A stretch of 64,000 nucleotides of DNA from positions 936,501-1,000,500 of the forward strand of contig NZ_JAUFQP010000013.1 in the NCBI RefSeq assembly GCF_030409805.1, given 5' to 3'. A program made the position numbers and the translations under genes. Positions 53,257 to 63,317 of the stretch are shown in pieces; the stretch's first letter is position 1; each line of letters opens with the position of its first letter. The notes beneath the pieces were generated by a model. The model did no database searches, was not told where the DNA came from, and worked only from the letters and a program-made list of their open reading frames with translations. This stretch comes from Algibacter miyuki. Its GTDB lineage: Bacteria > Bacteroidota > Bacteroidia > Flavobacteriales > Flavobacteriaceae.

Positions 53257-55701
53257 ATGAAAACAAATACTTTTAATTTAAAAAAAACAATAGCATCACT
53301 TTTATTTACTTTATGCTTTAGTTTTTTTAACGTTTACGCCACAGATTATTACATCGATGCTACAAATGGAGACGATTCAAATAACGGAACCTCTGCATCC
53401 ACAGCATGGGAAACTTTAGCAAAAGTAAACACGACTATCTTTCAACCGGGAGATGCTATATTGTTTAAGGCTGGTGAGTCTTGGTATGGCACAATAAAAC
53501 CACAGGGTTCAGGAGCTGTAAATAACCCGATAGTTATGGGTAAATATGGTTCGGGTGCTAATCCCGCAATACATGGCGATGGAACTGTAAACTGTTCAAC
53601 AGAGACAACTAAAGTAAGATATTGCACCCTATATTTAAATAACCAAGAATACTGGGAAATACGTGATTTAGAGCTTACTAATTTTGATAGTTCCGAAGAA
53701 GGAGGGATTTCCTTAGAACAGTGGGAAATTAACAATACTAACAATTATGCAAACGTTCTAAAACCTGAAAAATATGCAGGTGTTAACTCTAATAAAGTTG
53801 CTATTTTAGTTGAAGCAAAAAATATGGGTGCCATTAACCAATTACATTTTATAAACCTTGAAATACATGGTGTAAATGGCGATATTTCAGATAAAGATAA
53901 TGGTGGTATTTTTTTAGAAATATATAAAGGCGACAAAACGCCAACTTATTTTGACGATTTATTATTTGAAAACTGTTATATACACGATGTAGACAGAACA
54001 GGACTTTCTAATGTGTCGTATTTTGATACGCGTACATTAACTGAAAACACCAATTGGACGCCAACTTTAAACTTTGTAATACGTAATTGTACTTTTGAAA
54101 AATCGGGAGCTAATGCACTAATATTTAGAGCCGCAGAAAACCCTATAGTAGAGCATAATTTATTTACCCATTGTTCTATTAAAGAAACAGGTAATGCAGC
54201 TTTTAATTTTAATACCGATAATGCCGTGTTTAGATTCAATGAAGCACGTTTTACCAAATATAATGTTGGAGATAACGACGCAGGAGGATTAGATAGTGAT
54301 TACCGCACAAAGAATACCACTTTAGAATATAATTACATTCATGATAACGATTTTGGAATATTAATAACAGGTGGTCCAGGTTCAGGAACAGGATTTAATG
54401 ATAATACTATTTTTAGATATAACATTTTAGAAAATGATGGTGTTTTAGAAACCGAAGGTTACGGTGCTTGGGCTTTCAAAATATCTGGTAATGCTACAAA
54501 TACGCATGTTTATAATAATGTGATTTATGTGGGGACTTCTAAGAGTTATACGGATATTGTTTATCATAAAAACTGGAATGGCGGGCAACCAGATGGTTCT
54601 TTTTATCATAATAATATATTTTATAATGAAGGAGCAGATACAGCATTTAACATTACAACTAGTACAAATAATTATTTTTCAAATAATCTGTTTTACGGAA
54701 ACACCATGTTATCTGTACCATTAGATATTAATAAAATAATAGCAGACCCTAAGTTGAGTAATCCAGGAGGTGGCGAGTCTGGCTATACATTAGCATCAGA
54801 CTCACCTGCTTTAGCATCGGGCGTACGTTTATCAACTACACCTGATAAGGATTTTTACCAGAATACCATTCTAGAAGCGGCTTCTATCGATATAGGAGTA
54901 GAGCAGATTACAGAAGACTTTGTTTTTCAAACAAGTAATAACGTTTTAGTTATGGAAGATAGTTTTGTAAGAGGAGGTTCTAATTATGAGACTAATTATG
55001 ATGGAACCCTAATGGAAATAAAAGAAAGCAGTACTGGGAACTTAGATTTTGCTAGACGCGTGTGGTTAAAATTTGATGTGAGTGCTTATAGCAATATAGC
55101 AGCTGCGACATTGCATATTTCAGGAAATCAATCAGCAGGTACGCCTTTCAATATAAATGTTAATGAAGCAGCTGATTTATGGACAGAAGAAACTATAACA
55201 TGGGATAATGCTCCTGCAGTATCCTCACTTATTGGAACTTTTGCTACCCCTGGAGATATTGATAGCGCCTATCAAGATTTAGAAATAGATATTACTAATT
55301 ATGTTAAAAGTCAAATAGCAGGTGATAAAATAGTGTCTTTAAATTTAGCAGCGGCAGAAGCTTCTACGAATACTTTTAAAATCAATCATAAAGAAAATAC
55401 TTCTGGCGTAGCAGCGTATATACGAATACAAGGTACTACACTTGGACTTGATAGTAAAATGAAATCGGAATTCGTTATGTTTCCAAATCCAGCTCAAGAG
55501 TCTTTTTTAATACAAACTTCAAACGCTGAAATCAGTCATGTAAAAGTGCTCTCTATCAATGGAAGTCTACTTTATAATATAAATGATGTAAACTCTAAAA
55601 GCTTAACGGTTGATGTTTCTAATTTTCAAACGGGAGTCTATTTTGTTCACATTAAAAATACACAAGGGGAGCTAAGTGTTGAGAAATTAATTAAAAATTA
55701 G
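53257..55701 (+). CDS. Secreted right-handed beta-helix enzyme with DNRLRE and T9SS domains
   Basis: 814 residues. Signal peptide at 1-28 ('FFNVYATDYYID'). Residues about 30-550 form a parallel beta-helix, starting 'YYIDATNGDDSNNGTSASTAW' and 'FQPGDAILFKAGESWYGTI', with repeated 'N.I..N..' turns; the fold is shared by polysaccharide lyases (PL6-like) and several GH families. Residues about 565-720 form a DNRLRE domain ('VWLKFDVSAYSNIAAATLHI', 'EETITWDNAPA'), a module that binds carbohydrates in some lyases. The last 75 residues ('MFPNPAQESFLI') are a T9SS sorting domain. With GH88 neighbours, a lyase is plausible, but the family cannot be fixed from motifs alone. Confidence 0.8.
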   Translation: MKTNTFNLKKTIASLLFTLCFSFFNVYATDYYIDATNGDDSNNGTSASTAWETLAKVNTTIFQPGDAILFKAGESWYGTIKPQGSGAVNNPIVMGKYGSGANPAIHGDGTVNCSTETTKVRYCTLYLNNQEYWEIRDLELTNFDSSEEGGISLEQWEINNTNNYANVLKPEKYAGVNSNKVAILVEAKNMGAINQLHFINLEIHGVNGDISDKDNGGIFLEIYKGDKTPTYFDDLLFENCYIHDVDRTGLSNVSYFDTRTLTENTNWTPTLNFVIRNCTFEKSGANALIFRAAENPIVEHNLFTHCSIKETGNAAFNFNTDNAVFRFNEARFTKYNVGDNDAGGLDSDYRTKNTTLEYNYIHDNDFGILITGGPGSGTGFNDNTIFRYNILENDGVLETEGYGAWAFKISGNATNTHVYNNVIYVGTSKSYTDIVYHKNWNGGQPDGSFYHNNIFYNEGADTAFNITTSTNNYFSNNLFYGNTMLSVPLDINKIIADPKLSNPGGGESGYTLASDSPALASGVRLSTTPDKDFYQNTILEAASIDIGVEQITEDFVFQTSNNVLVMEDSFVRGGSNYETNYDGTLMEIKESSTGNLDFARRVWLKFDVSAYSNIAAATLHISGNQSAGTPFNINVNEAADLWTEETITWDNAPAVSSLIGTFATPGDIDSAYQDLEIDITNYVKSQIAGDKIVSLNLAAAEASTNTFKINHKENTSGVAAYIRIQGTTLGLDSKMKSEFVMFPNPAQESFLIQTSNAEISHVKVLSINGSLLYNINDVNSKSLTVDVSNFQTGVYFVHIKNTQGELSVEKLIKN

Positions 55702-55718
55702 ACGTACACCTTAAAAAT

Positions 55719-57647
55719 ATGAGAAATTATAAAGCACAAATTTTAAAACGACGTGTGATAAGAATCAACTTATTGGCTGTAATTCTATTATTGTCTACAG
55801 CGTCATTTGCTCAAAACCCGAACTATCAAGCCATTCGATTAAACAATGGAAATCCAATTGTTGTACCAGCAATGTTTAGTAACCCGGCTGATGGAGAAAA
55901 TATTAACGGACCATCTCTAATTCGTGTTCCAGATTGGATACCATTAAGTGAACGTGCCGATGTAACGGCGCAATACTATTTATACTTTGCGCACCATTCA
56001 GGAGATTATATACGTATGGCTTGGGCGGCAAATATAGAAGGTCCTTATAGTTTGTATAACGATTTTGTAACCGTTGGAGATAGAGGCGTTTTAGATAATA
56101 ATGGCAGTAATATTGTCTTGGATAATAACATCTATATTGAAGAAAATCACCTGGCATCTCCAGATGTTATGGTTGATGATGCAAACCAGCGCATTATCAT
56201 GTACTTTCATTCAGGGTCTTCTTATTATGTAAACAATGTGGAGCAGAATGATCAAGTGACTTGGGTATCAACATCACCTTATGGTTTAGAATTTTATGAT
56301 GGTATTGAATCTGTTCAGTTAGGAAGTTCTTATTTCCGTGTGTTTGAATATGATGGAGATTTGTATGCTTTTGATAATGGAGCAAAAACTAATAAAGCTT
56401 TAGATGGCGCAAATCCATGGGCAGTGCCATCAGGGCACGATTTTACCAAACAATTATGGGATAGAGCTTCAAATAACGTATTTGCAGATGATATTCCTGT
56501 ACCTAGTGGCGATTTAAGAATCCGTCACACGGGTGTTCATGTTGATGGAAATCAATTGCAAACATTCTATTCCAGACGGGGAGATCTTCAAGAAAGAATT
56601 CAATTATCGACTATAGACCTGACGGTAGATTGGGAGTCGTGGGACCCAACATACGCGCCAATAGAAATTTTAACACCAAACCCAGGTTGGGAAGGAGGAG
56701 AGCGCACTCTGGCTAACTCTGAAACAAGTTCGGGTGTGGATTTAAATCAATTAAGAGATCCTGACGTTTTTGAAGATGTCGACGGACAATTATATGTCGT
56801 TTATACAGGAAATGGAGAAGGCGGACTTGGAATAGCAAAACTATACGAAGCACCACCAATAACTAAAACCTTAACAACAACAGCAGATGCTCATGTTAGA
56901 GAAGGTAATACGTCTAATTATGGCGCATTAAATAATTTAACAGCATCAGCCGGATCAAGTACTACTAGTAATAGAATGATTTATATGAAGTTTGACTTAA
57001 CCGGAGTTACAGAAATAGAACATGCCGTAGTGCGTTTGTATGCAAATACCACTAATAGTGGTACCTCCGTTCTTGATTCAGGAGGGCCTTTAACTGTTTA
57101 TGAAACATCAAGTAATTGGGATGAAGGCACAATAACTTCAAGTAATGCGCCTGCATTAGGAGATGTAATAACCACAAACTATTTAACAGATGATGATAAA
57201 TATTATGAGTGGAACATTACCGAATATGCAAAAGCAAATTTAGGCTCGGAAATAAGTGTTGTTTTCGATATTGCACCAGATAATACGGCAAGTCATAAGT
57301 TTGATAGTGTGAATAAAGATGGGGGCAACCCAGGACAATTATTAATATCAGATAATATCACATTATCAGCAAAAGCGCTATTGAGTAATGCGGAATTAAC
57401 AACATTAAAAGCTTACCCAAACCCATTTGTAGATAATTACACGTTAGAATTAACAGATTATGATGGGCAAAGTAAAGTTGAAGTGGAATTAATTAGCTTA
57501 TCTGGTGGTGCGTTAGTATTTAAAGAAACGTACAATAAATCAGTAATTAATTTCAAAAACAAGTCTTTAGAAACCGGAGTTTATGTTTTGAAAGTATCTT
57601 ATAACAATGGTAAAACCTTAATTAAAAAAATGCTTAAAACAGATTAA
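55719..57647 (+). CDS. Secreted GH43-like beta-propeller protein with DNRLRE and T9SS domains
   Basis: 642 residues. Signal peptide ending about 31 ('STASFAQ'). Residues about 35-375 have the five-bladed propeller look of GH43/GH117-like proteins ('GPSLIRVPDWI', 'YYLYFAHHSGDYIRMAWAAN', 'HLASPDVMVDDANQRIIMYFHS', 'DPDVFEDVDGQLYVVYTG'). Residues about 385-550 are a DNRLRE domain ('ADAHVREGNTSNYGALNNL', 'MIYMKFDLTGV', 'WDEGTITSSNAPA'), as in the gene just upstream. The C-terminal 80 residues ('LKAYPNPFVDNYTLEL') are a T9SS tail. Activity not known. A terminator follows. Confidence 0.78.
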   Translation: MRNYKAQILKRRVIRINLLAVILLLSTASFAQNPNYQAIRLNNGNPIVVPAMFSNPADGENINGPSLIRVPDWIPLSERADVTAQYYLYFAHHSGDYIRMAWAANIEGPYSLYNDFVTVGDRGVLDNNGSNIVLDNNIYIEENHLASPDVMVDDANQRIIMYFHSGSSYYVNNVEQNDQVTWVSTSPYGLEFYDGIESVQLGSSYFRVFEYDGDLYAFDNGAKTNKALDGANPWAVPSGHDFTKQLWDRASNNVFADDIPVPSGDLRIRHTGVHVDGNQLQTFYSRRGDLQERIQLSTIDLTVDWESWDPTYAPIEILTPNPGWEGGERTLANSETSSGVDLNQLRDPDVFEDVDGQLYVVYTGNGEGGLGIAKLYEAPPITKTLTTTADAHVREGNTSNYGALNNLTASAGSSTTSNRMIYMKFDLTGVTEIEHAVVRLYANTTNSGTSVLDSGGPLTVYETSSNWDEGTITSSNAPALGDVITTNYLTDDDKYYEWNITEYAKANLGSEISVVFDIAPDNTASHKFDSVNKDGGNPGQLLISDNITLSAKALLSNAELTTLKAYPNPFVDNYTLELTDYDGQSKVEVELISLSGGALVFKETYNKSVINFKNKSLETGVYVLKVSYNNGKTLIKKMLKTD

Positions 57648-57690
57648 TAAGCATACTAACTATTTATACTAATTATCAACTAAACGAGTT

Positions 57691-57734
57691 AAACCTGTTG
57701 TGCATTTCGTTAGAAATGAGCAACGGGTTTTTTT
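57691..57734 (+). terminator. Terminator after the beta-propeller gene
   Basis: AAACCTGTTGTGCATTT (57691-57707) pairs with the complement of AAATGAGCAACGGGTTT (57714-57730) with two mismatches, followed by a T run. It lies between convergent genes. Confidence 0.75.
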
Positions 57735-57763
57735 CTAACTATGATGTCGTTCAGGTTGAAAAA

Positions 57764-58897
57764 TTAGTTCTTTTTTGGTCCGCGTTTTGCTCTGTTTCTA
57801 TTAAATCCAGCAGTAATGGCGCCTTTATTCTCAACTGTTAATGTAATGGTGTATTCATGCGTCATAGCTTCACACATGGTGGGTGTGCAGCCAAAATAAT
57901 GTAAAGAAATCTTAATATTATCTCCAGCTTTAGCATTTTTAATATCAACTACAAATTGGCGTGGTTTGGTATCGCTGTCTCCTTCACCTTTGTTAGCGGT
58001 GGCTTCTATCGGTGTGGCCTGCATAGTATTTAGTAATGTTAGTTTATACTTCATAGGAGGGACTAAGTTATTCCAATGTGTATCATAAATAGGGTCTGGA
58101 AAAAAGCTTAAATATAATTTTCCTTCTGTTCGATTTAAATCTAACGGATCCATTTCTGCACGTAATTTTACATAATAGGTTTCATTAGGTGTGCTAGGTG
58201 TTATGCTTAGTGTTTTTAGGCTTGTAGGGCGTTCTACTTGCAACGCGTTAGTCACGTTTCCTGGTAAAACAGAGCGTTTTATTCTAGGAAGGTTTAATGT
58301 ACTTGCTAATGTTGTAGTGCTACTAGGTCCAATAAACTGCTCTAAGGCATTACGTAATTCAGCCTCGTTTATATTAGAGGAAGCGTACAAAATTTTTCCT
58401 TTTGGCGAAATAAGATATACCGATTCAGAATTAGACAATAGAGCTGTTTTTATGTCGTCCTGCATCGTATCGGCAAGCCATGGCACTTTGGTATTTAACT
58501 TCTTTTTTGCGGCTTCAATGTGCAGTAAACGTTCCGAAATATTTTGCGATTCAACATAGCCATTAAGTTCCGGGTGTCTTAAGCTTTTATAGAAATATGA
58601 AAAAACCACATTTTGATTAGCATAATCAGCGTATGCCGTTTCAATGGCGCTGTAATCTCTGTGGAAATGTGGACAGGTTAAGCAACCAGAAGATAATACC
58701 AGGTATTTATCTTGCTGAATAGCTTTGAGATTGATTAATTTACCAGAGGTGTTATAGGCTTTTAGTTCGGGTATGGTTGTACCAATTAGCGTTTCGGGCA
58801 TTAAGCCGCGTCGTCCTTTATTGTTCTGTTTTTGTTGTGCAAATGTTATAGCTGTTGCAAAGCCTAAAATTAATAGAGCAAATTGTTTTAAGAACAT
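57764..58897 (-). CDS. Deiodinase-like redoxin protein with a C-terminal beta domain
   Basis: 377 residues from ATG 58897; an in-frame ATG at 58930 would put a charged extension in front of the signal peptide (MFLKQFALLILGFATAITFAQ). Residues about 50-195 form a thioredoxin-like domain. 'SSGCLTCPHFHRDY' (Cys72, Cys75) followed by 'FSYFYKSLRHPELNGYV', 'RLLHIEAAKKKL' and 'VPWLADTMQDD' resembles iodothyronine deiodinase-family proteins, with Cys75 at the selenocysteine position. Residues about 230-365 form a second, beta-rich domain with 'YFGCTPTMCEAMTHEY' holding two more cysteines. It is exported. Physiological substrate unknown; a redox or dehalogenation role is speculative. Confidence 0.7.
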   Translation of the reverse strand: MFLKQFALLILGFATAITFAQQKQNNKGRRGLMPETLIGTTIPELKAYNTSGKLINLKAIQQDKYLVLSSGCLTCPHFHRDYSAIETAYADYANQNVVFSYFYKSLRHPELNGYVESQNISERLLHIEAAKKKLNTKVPWLADTMQDDIKTALLSNSESVYLISPKGKILYASSNINEAELRNALEQFIGPSSTTTLASTLNLPRIKRSVLPGNVTNALQVERPTSLKTLSITPSTPNETYYVKLRAEMDPLDLNRTEGKLYLSFFPDPIYDTHWNNLVPPMKYKLTLLNTMQATPIEATANKGEGDSDTKPRQFVVDIKNAKAGDNIKISLHYFGCTPTMCEAMTHEYTITLTVENKGAITAGFNRNRAKRGPKKN

Positions 58898-59058
58898 GTT
58901 ATGATCGTTTAGTTCATCGTTGGACTCCAATACTCAAATAAAGTTTAATTATTGGGAGCTTTAATTTTGAAGAAAACCGTTTCTTAAAAAGTCAAATAGC
59001 TAAGTGTAATTTTTTTTAGATGACATATCTCAATTCAAATAATTTCTTAAAAAAAAAA

Positions 59059-62000
59059 TTATTCTTCGGAAACGTCAAAGTTTTCCTTGATAAATTCCGA
59101 AGGTGTTTTTCCATATTGCTTTTTAAACGATTTAGAAAAGTAGTTGTGCGAGTTAAAACCAACGGCAAATCCAATTTCATTAACTAAATAATCGCCTTGT
59201 TTCATCAGTTCAACCGCATGTTTTAATCTAATACTTCTAATAAATTCGGTCGCCGATTGGTTGGTTAACGAAGTTAGTTTTCGGTGTAAATGAGTTCTAC
59301 TTAGATGTAATTTTTCAGTTAAATATTCTACAGAAAAATCAGGATTACTAATGTTTTTTTCTACCAAACTAATGGCGTTTAAAAGGAATTTCTTATCTAA
59401 ATCAAGTACTTCAATATCGCTTTCCCAAACCTCTTGCTGTGTTGAAAATAAAGAGCGAAGGGTTTTTCTAGAATTTAATAAATTATGTATTTGTGCCACT
59501 AAAATATCTTCATTAAAGGGTTTCGAAACATAAAGGTCGGCACCCGAATTAATACCCGAGATTCTGTCTTTAACCGTGTCTAAGGCTGTGAGTAATACCA
59601 CGGGCGTATGGCTAATTCTAATATCGTTTTTAATTTTTGCACATAATTCTATACCGTCCATTTCTGGCATCATAATGTCTGAAATTACTAAATCTGGAAA
59701 CAAAGAATGTATTTGTTGGTAGGCTTCGTTACCATTTTTTGCAGTTGCAATCCGGAAATGGTTTTGTAAAGAACTTGATAGAAAATCTAATAATTCAGGG
59801 TTGTCTTCTGTAATTAATATTAAGGCTTCTTGGTTTTTTGTCTGTTCTTCTGCTTGGTTTTCAGTATTTATTATTTGTGAAGTTTCAAAAGAAATAGGAG
59901 TAGGGTTCGAGGTGTTTTCGTTATTAATAATGGTTTTTAATGCATTTGGTTGGTGCTGAGGTATGCAAATGCAAAATGCAGAACCTTCGCCTTCTAATGT
60001 GCTTACAATCAGTTGTCCGTTGTGCATGGCAATGTAATTTGTAGATAATGAAAGACCAATACCTGTGCCTTTATTATAATTATTTTCTGTTTGGAAAAAG
60101 CGTTCAAATATTTGAGGCAGGGTCTCTTCTGAAATGCCATAACCAAAATCCGAAATATTAATAGAAATATAATCGTCATTAATATGGTCTCCAACCGTAT
60201 AAATGTTCCAATTTGGCTTAAAGGCTGGCTTCTGGTTGTTTTTTATGGTTAAGGTTATTGTGGTATTATCGGGCGAATATTTAAACGCATTCGATAGCAT
60301 GTTTACCAAAATCTTATCTAATTTATCGGTGTCAAAATCTATTTTTAAATTTGGAACTTCCGATATAAACTGGAAATTTATACCACGTTGCTTAGCGTGT
60401 TCTTCAAAACAATCAAAAACATTTTTGGAGAAAGAAATAATATCGGCATTAACCGGGAGTAGTTTTAATTTACCTGAGTCGGCACGTCTAAAATCAAGAA
60501 ATTGATTAATAAGCCTTAATAATCTATCGGTGTTGTTTTTAATTAAGGCTAATTGTTTATTCGTGGATGCATTGTTTGTTGTACTTTTTAAAAGTCTATT
60601 TACGGGGCCTTGAATTAATGTTAATGGCGTTCTAAATTCGTGAGAAATATTTGTAAAAAACTGAAGTTTCATTTGGTGCAGTTGTTCTTCATTTTCGCGA
60701 TGTATTTTCTCCATACTTATTTGAGAGCGTAAATTCTGACGGTTTATTACTTGTTTTCTGAAATAATAAATAGACGCTACAAAAGCCAAAAAGTAAGCTA
60801 AATAAGCATACCAACGCTGCCAAACGGGCGGGATGATATTAATGTTTATTTTGGTAGAAGTCTCGTTCCAAACGCCATCATTATTAGCTGTTTTAACTTC
60901 AAAAATATAGTCGTTTGGCGGAATATTTGTAAAATTAGCTTTGCCATTATAGTCGGTTTCAATCCATTCATCTGTAAACCCTAAAAGCCTATATTTAAAG
61001 GTGTTTTTCTTAGGGTTAATATAGTTATTGGAGGTAAACTGGAAGCCAATAAAATTTTGAGTATGATGAAGCTCTAGAGCTTTATTGGTATTGAATAGAA
61101 TATCTTTATTATTAACCTGAACTGATATAATATGTGCTTTTGGAGGCTTTGGGTTTTTTATAATTCGAGTTGGAGCAAAACGAATAACCCCGTTAGAGCC
61201 TCCAAAAAACAAATCGCCATTTGTTGCTTTTAACGCCGATGTTGGATGAAATAAATCGCTTTGTAAACTGTTATTGGTGATATAAGATTGCCCTACGTTG
61301 GTTTGTTTATCAAATTTACATAAGCCGTTTTCGGTAGTTAGCCACAGGTTTTTTTCGCTGTCCTCAAGTATCGAAAATACTTCATTTCCAGATAGACCTT
61401 CTTTAATACTGAAATTTTCAAAATCACCAGTTTTAGGGTCAAATTTATCCAGTCCGGCACCATTAGTTCCTATCCATAAATAGCCTTCACTATCTTCGTG
61501 AATACAATATATATAGTTATTAGAAACGCCTTTCGGGTCATTTTTATTTTCAAAGTAACGAATAAATTCTCGTGTGCCTTTTTTTAATTTATTGAGTCCG
61601 TTTCTGGTAGCAAACCAAATATTTTTATTGTTATCTTCAAGAATGTAATGTATGCTATTGTTAGAAATGGATTTGATGTCGAGCGGATTGTGTCGGTATC
61701 TAGAGATTTTTTTTGATTCAAAATTATAAAAGAAAGCACCTGAAGGATAGTCGCTTACCCATATCCCGTCATCTGTAGTTAAAATATCTAAAGCTTGAAA
61801 CCCTATATCAAACGCTGCATTTAATCGCTCAAAATTAGTGGCGCCTTTTTTTAGATATAGCACGCCCTCGCCGTAGGTACCTACCCATAAGGTTTCGTTT
61901 TTATCATAAGCTAATGCTTTTATATTTTCAATTTTTCTTCCTTCATAAGAAATGGGAAAAGTAGAAAACGCATTAGTTTTTGGGTTGTATTGGTTAATGC

Positions 62001-63120
62001 CACTATCATCTAAGCCAATTAAAACGTTGTCGCTATTAGGTACTTGAGCAAAACAACTAACAATATTACCATTTAAAGTTCTTTTTGTGGTAGACTGATT
62101 GTAGCGAATAAAGGAGTTGTTAAAGTCGCTATGAAAGGCTAAACCGCCCATCCAAGTGCCCATCCAAATGTTTTTTTGAGAATCTTTATATAAAGACCAA
62201 ATGGAATGGTTAGGCAGTTCGGAATAATTTTGTTGGTCTATTTGGTAAGTTATTTTAAAGTCTTTAATTAAAGTAATGCCATTATAAGTTGCTACCCAAA
62301 TTCTGTTATTTTCATCTTTTAATAAGCTTCTAACTTGGTTGCTAGGTAATTTAAAAGCATTATTTTTTGTTTCTGAAGCGGAGTAGTGCTTTTTTTTATT
62401 GTTAATTATATTGATAGAGAGCAAACCTTTAGATTCGTAGCCAATCCAGATGTAATCATCATCTATTAAAACAGACCGCACCATATTGCTTAACCCTTTT
62501 GTTAAAAACTGAAAGGTGTTAGAGCCTGCTGTTGCAAAATAGATGTCTCCATCATTATAAAATACCCAAAGTGTTCCTTTTTCATCAATAGAAATACAAC
62601 TCACACGGGCGTTTATATTATCCGTTTTTTTGTAAAAAGCTCTGTTTTTTTCAGGATCTAAAATACCAAAACCATGCTCATCTGAAAACCAAAGATCACC
62701 TGTTTCATCTTGAAGAATAGAGGTGATGTTTTTACCAATATTGTTATCATGTTGATCTTTTATGGTATATCTTTTAAAATTATCTTCATTGGGATTATAA
62801 TGGCAAAGTCCATTTTCGGTAGCCACCCAAATACGTCCATTATGGTCTTTATAAAGTTTGTTTATTCTATTTGTAGGCAGTGAAAGATCGTTATTTTGTA
62901 AATGACTATAGCGTTTTGTTTTAATTGAATTGTAAGAGAAAACCCCATTATTTGTGCCAAACCAAATAAAGCCCATATCATCTTCTACAATTGAAGTTAC
63001 TTGAGAGTATGCTACACCGCCATCTGGGGTTACTTTGCATATGGATATGAAAGGATCGGTGGTAGCATGAAGTAGCACTGTAAATAAAAGATACAGTAAG
63101 GCGCAAGAAAAAAGTCTCAT
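59059..63120 (-). CDS. Hybrid two-component system sensor/regulator (HTCS)
   Basis: 1353 residues. Signal peptide at 1-20, then a 14-blade-type propeller domain with repeated 'IWFGTNNGV / LWIGTNGAG' blades (about 25-690), a Y_Y_Y domain (about 690-760), one membrane helix (about 765-785), HisKA with the phosphoacceptor in 'FFTNISHEFRTPLT' (His about 826), HATPase (to about 1060), a receiver domain with 'DLVISDIMMPEMDG' (Asp about 1147) and an AraC-type helix-turn-helix at the C-terminus. It senses a periplasmic oligosaccharide and activates the PUL genes. It is divergent from the GH88 gene at 63318. Confidence 0.95.
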   Translation of the reverse strand: MRLFSCALLYLLFTVLLHATTDPFISICKVTPDGGVAYSQVTSIVEDDMGFIWFGTNNGVFSYNSIKTKRYSHLQNNDLSLPTNRINKLYKDHNGRIWVATENGLCHYNPNEDNFKRYTIKDQHDNNIGKNITSILQDETGDLWFSDEHGFGILDPEKNRAFYKKTDNINARVSCISIDEKGTLWVFYNDGDIYFATAGSNTFQFLTKGLSNMVRSVLIDDDYIWIGYESKGLLSINIINNKKKHYSASETKNNAFKLPSNQVRSLLKDENNRIWVATYNGITLIKDFKITYQIDQQNYSELPNHSIWSLYKDSQKNIWMGTWMGGLAFHSDFNNSFIRYNQSTTKRTLNGNIVSCFAQVPNSDNVLIGLDDSGINQYNPKTNAFSTFPISYEGRKIENIKALAYDKNETLWVGTYGEGVLYLKKGATNFERLNAAFDIGFQALDILTTDDGIWVSDYPSGAFFYNFESKKISRYRHNPLDIKSISNNSIHYILEDNNKNIWFATRNGLNKLKKGTREFIRYFENKNDPKGVSNNYIYCIHEDSEGYLWIGTNGAGLDKFDPKTGDFENFSIKEGLSGNEVFSILEDSEKNLWLTTENGLCKFDKQTNVGQSYITNNSLQSDLFHPTSALKATNGDLFFGGSNGVIRFAPTRIIKNPKPPKAHIISVQVNNKDILFNTNKALELHHTQNFIGFQFTSNNYINPKKNTFKYRLLGFTDEWIETDYNGKANFTNIPPNDYIFEVKTANNDGVWNETSTKININIIPPVWQRWYAYLAYFLAFVASIYYFRKQVINRQNLRSQISMEKIHRENEEQLHQMKLQFFTNISHEFRTPLTLIQGPVNRLLKSTTNNASTNKQLALIKNNTDRLLRLINQFLDFRRADSGKLKLLPVNADIISFSKNVFDCFEEHAKQRGINFQFISEVPNLKIDFDTDKLDKILVNMLSNAFKYSPDNTTITLTIKNNQKPAFKPNWNIYTVGDHINDDYISINISDFGYGISEETLPQIFERFFQTENNYNKGTGIGLSLSTNYIAMHNGQLIVSTLEGEGSAFCICIPQHQPNALKTIINNENTSNPTPISFETSQIINTENQAEEQTKNQEALILITEDNPELLDFLSSSLQNHFRIATAKNGNEAYQQIHSLFPDLVISDIMMPEMDGIELCAKIKNDIRISHTPVVLLTALDTVKDRISGINSGADLYVSKPFNEDILVAQIHNLLNSRKTLRSLFSTQQEVWESDIEVLDLDKKFLLNAISLVEKNISNPDFSVEYLTEKLHLSRTHLHRKLTSLTNQSATEFIRSIRLKHAVELMKQGDYLVNEIGFAVGFNSHNYFSKSFKKQYGKTPSEFIKENFDVSEE

Positions 63121-63289
63121 TATAGGGTTGGTTTAAAAAAACTAAAGTACAAATAATATCAAGTTTAGGCTTTAAGTGTTATTAGTAAAAGCTAGTAATT
63201 ATGTTGTTATTTGGAACATTTGTATCCTAATGAAACATAATTGATACTAATAGGGAACGATAATTATAAATTTAAGAAATATGATGGGG

Positions 63290-63297
63290 TATTTTTG
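63290..63297 (+). promoter_or_regulatory. Putative -7 box for the second GH88 gene
   Basis: TATTTTTG fits TAnnTTTG, 20 bases upstream of the ATG at 63318. The leader would be very short and the -33 element is not evident. Confidence 0.3.
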
Positions 63298-63317
63298 TTA
63301 ATCTAAAATTTTACTGT

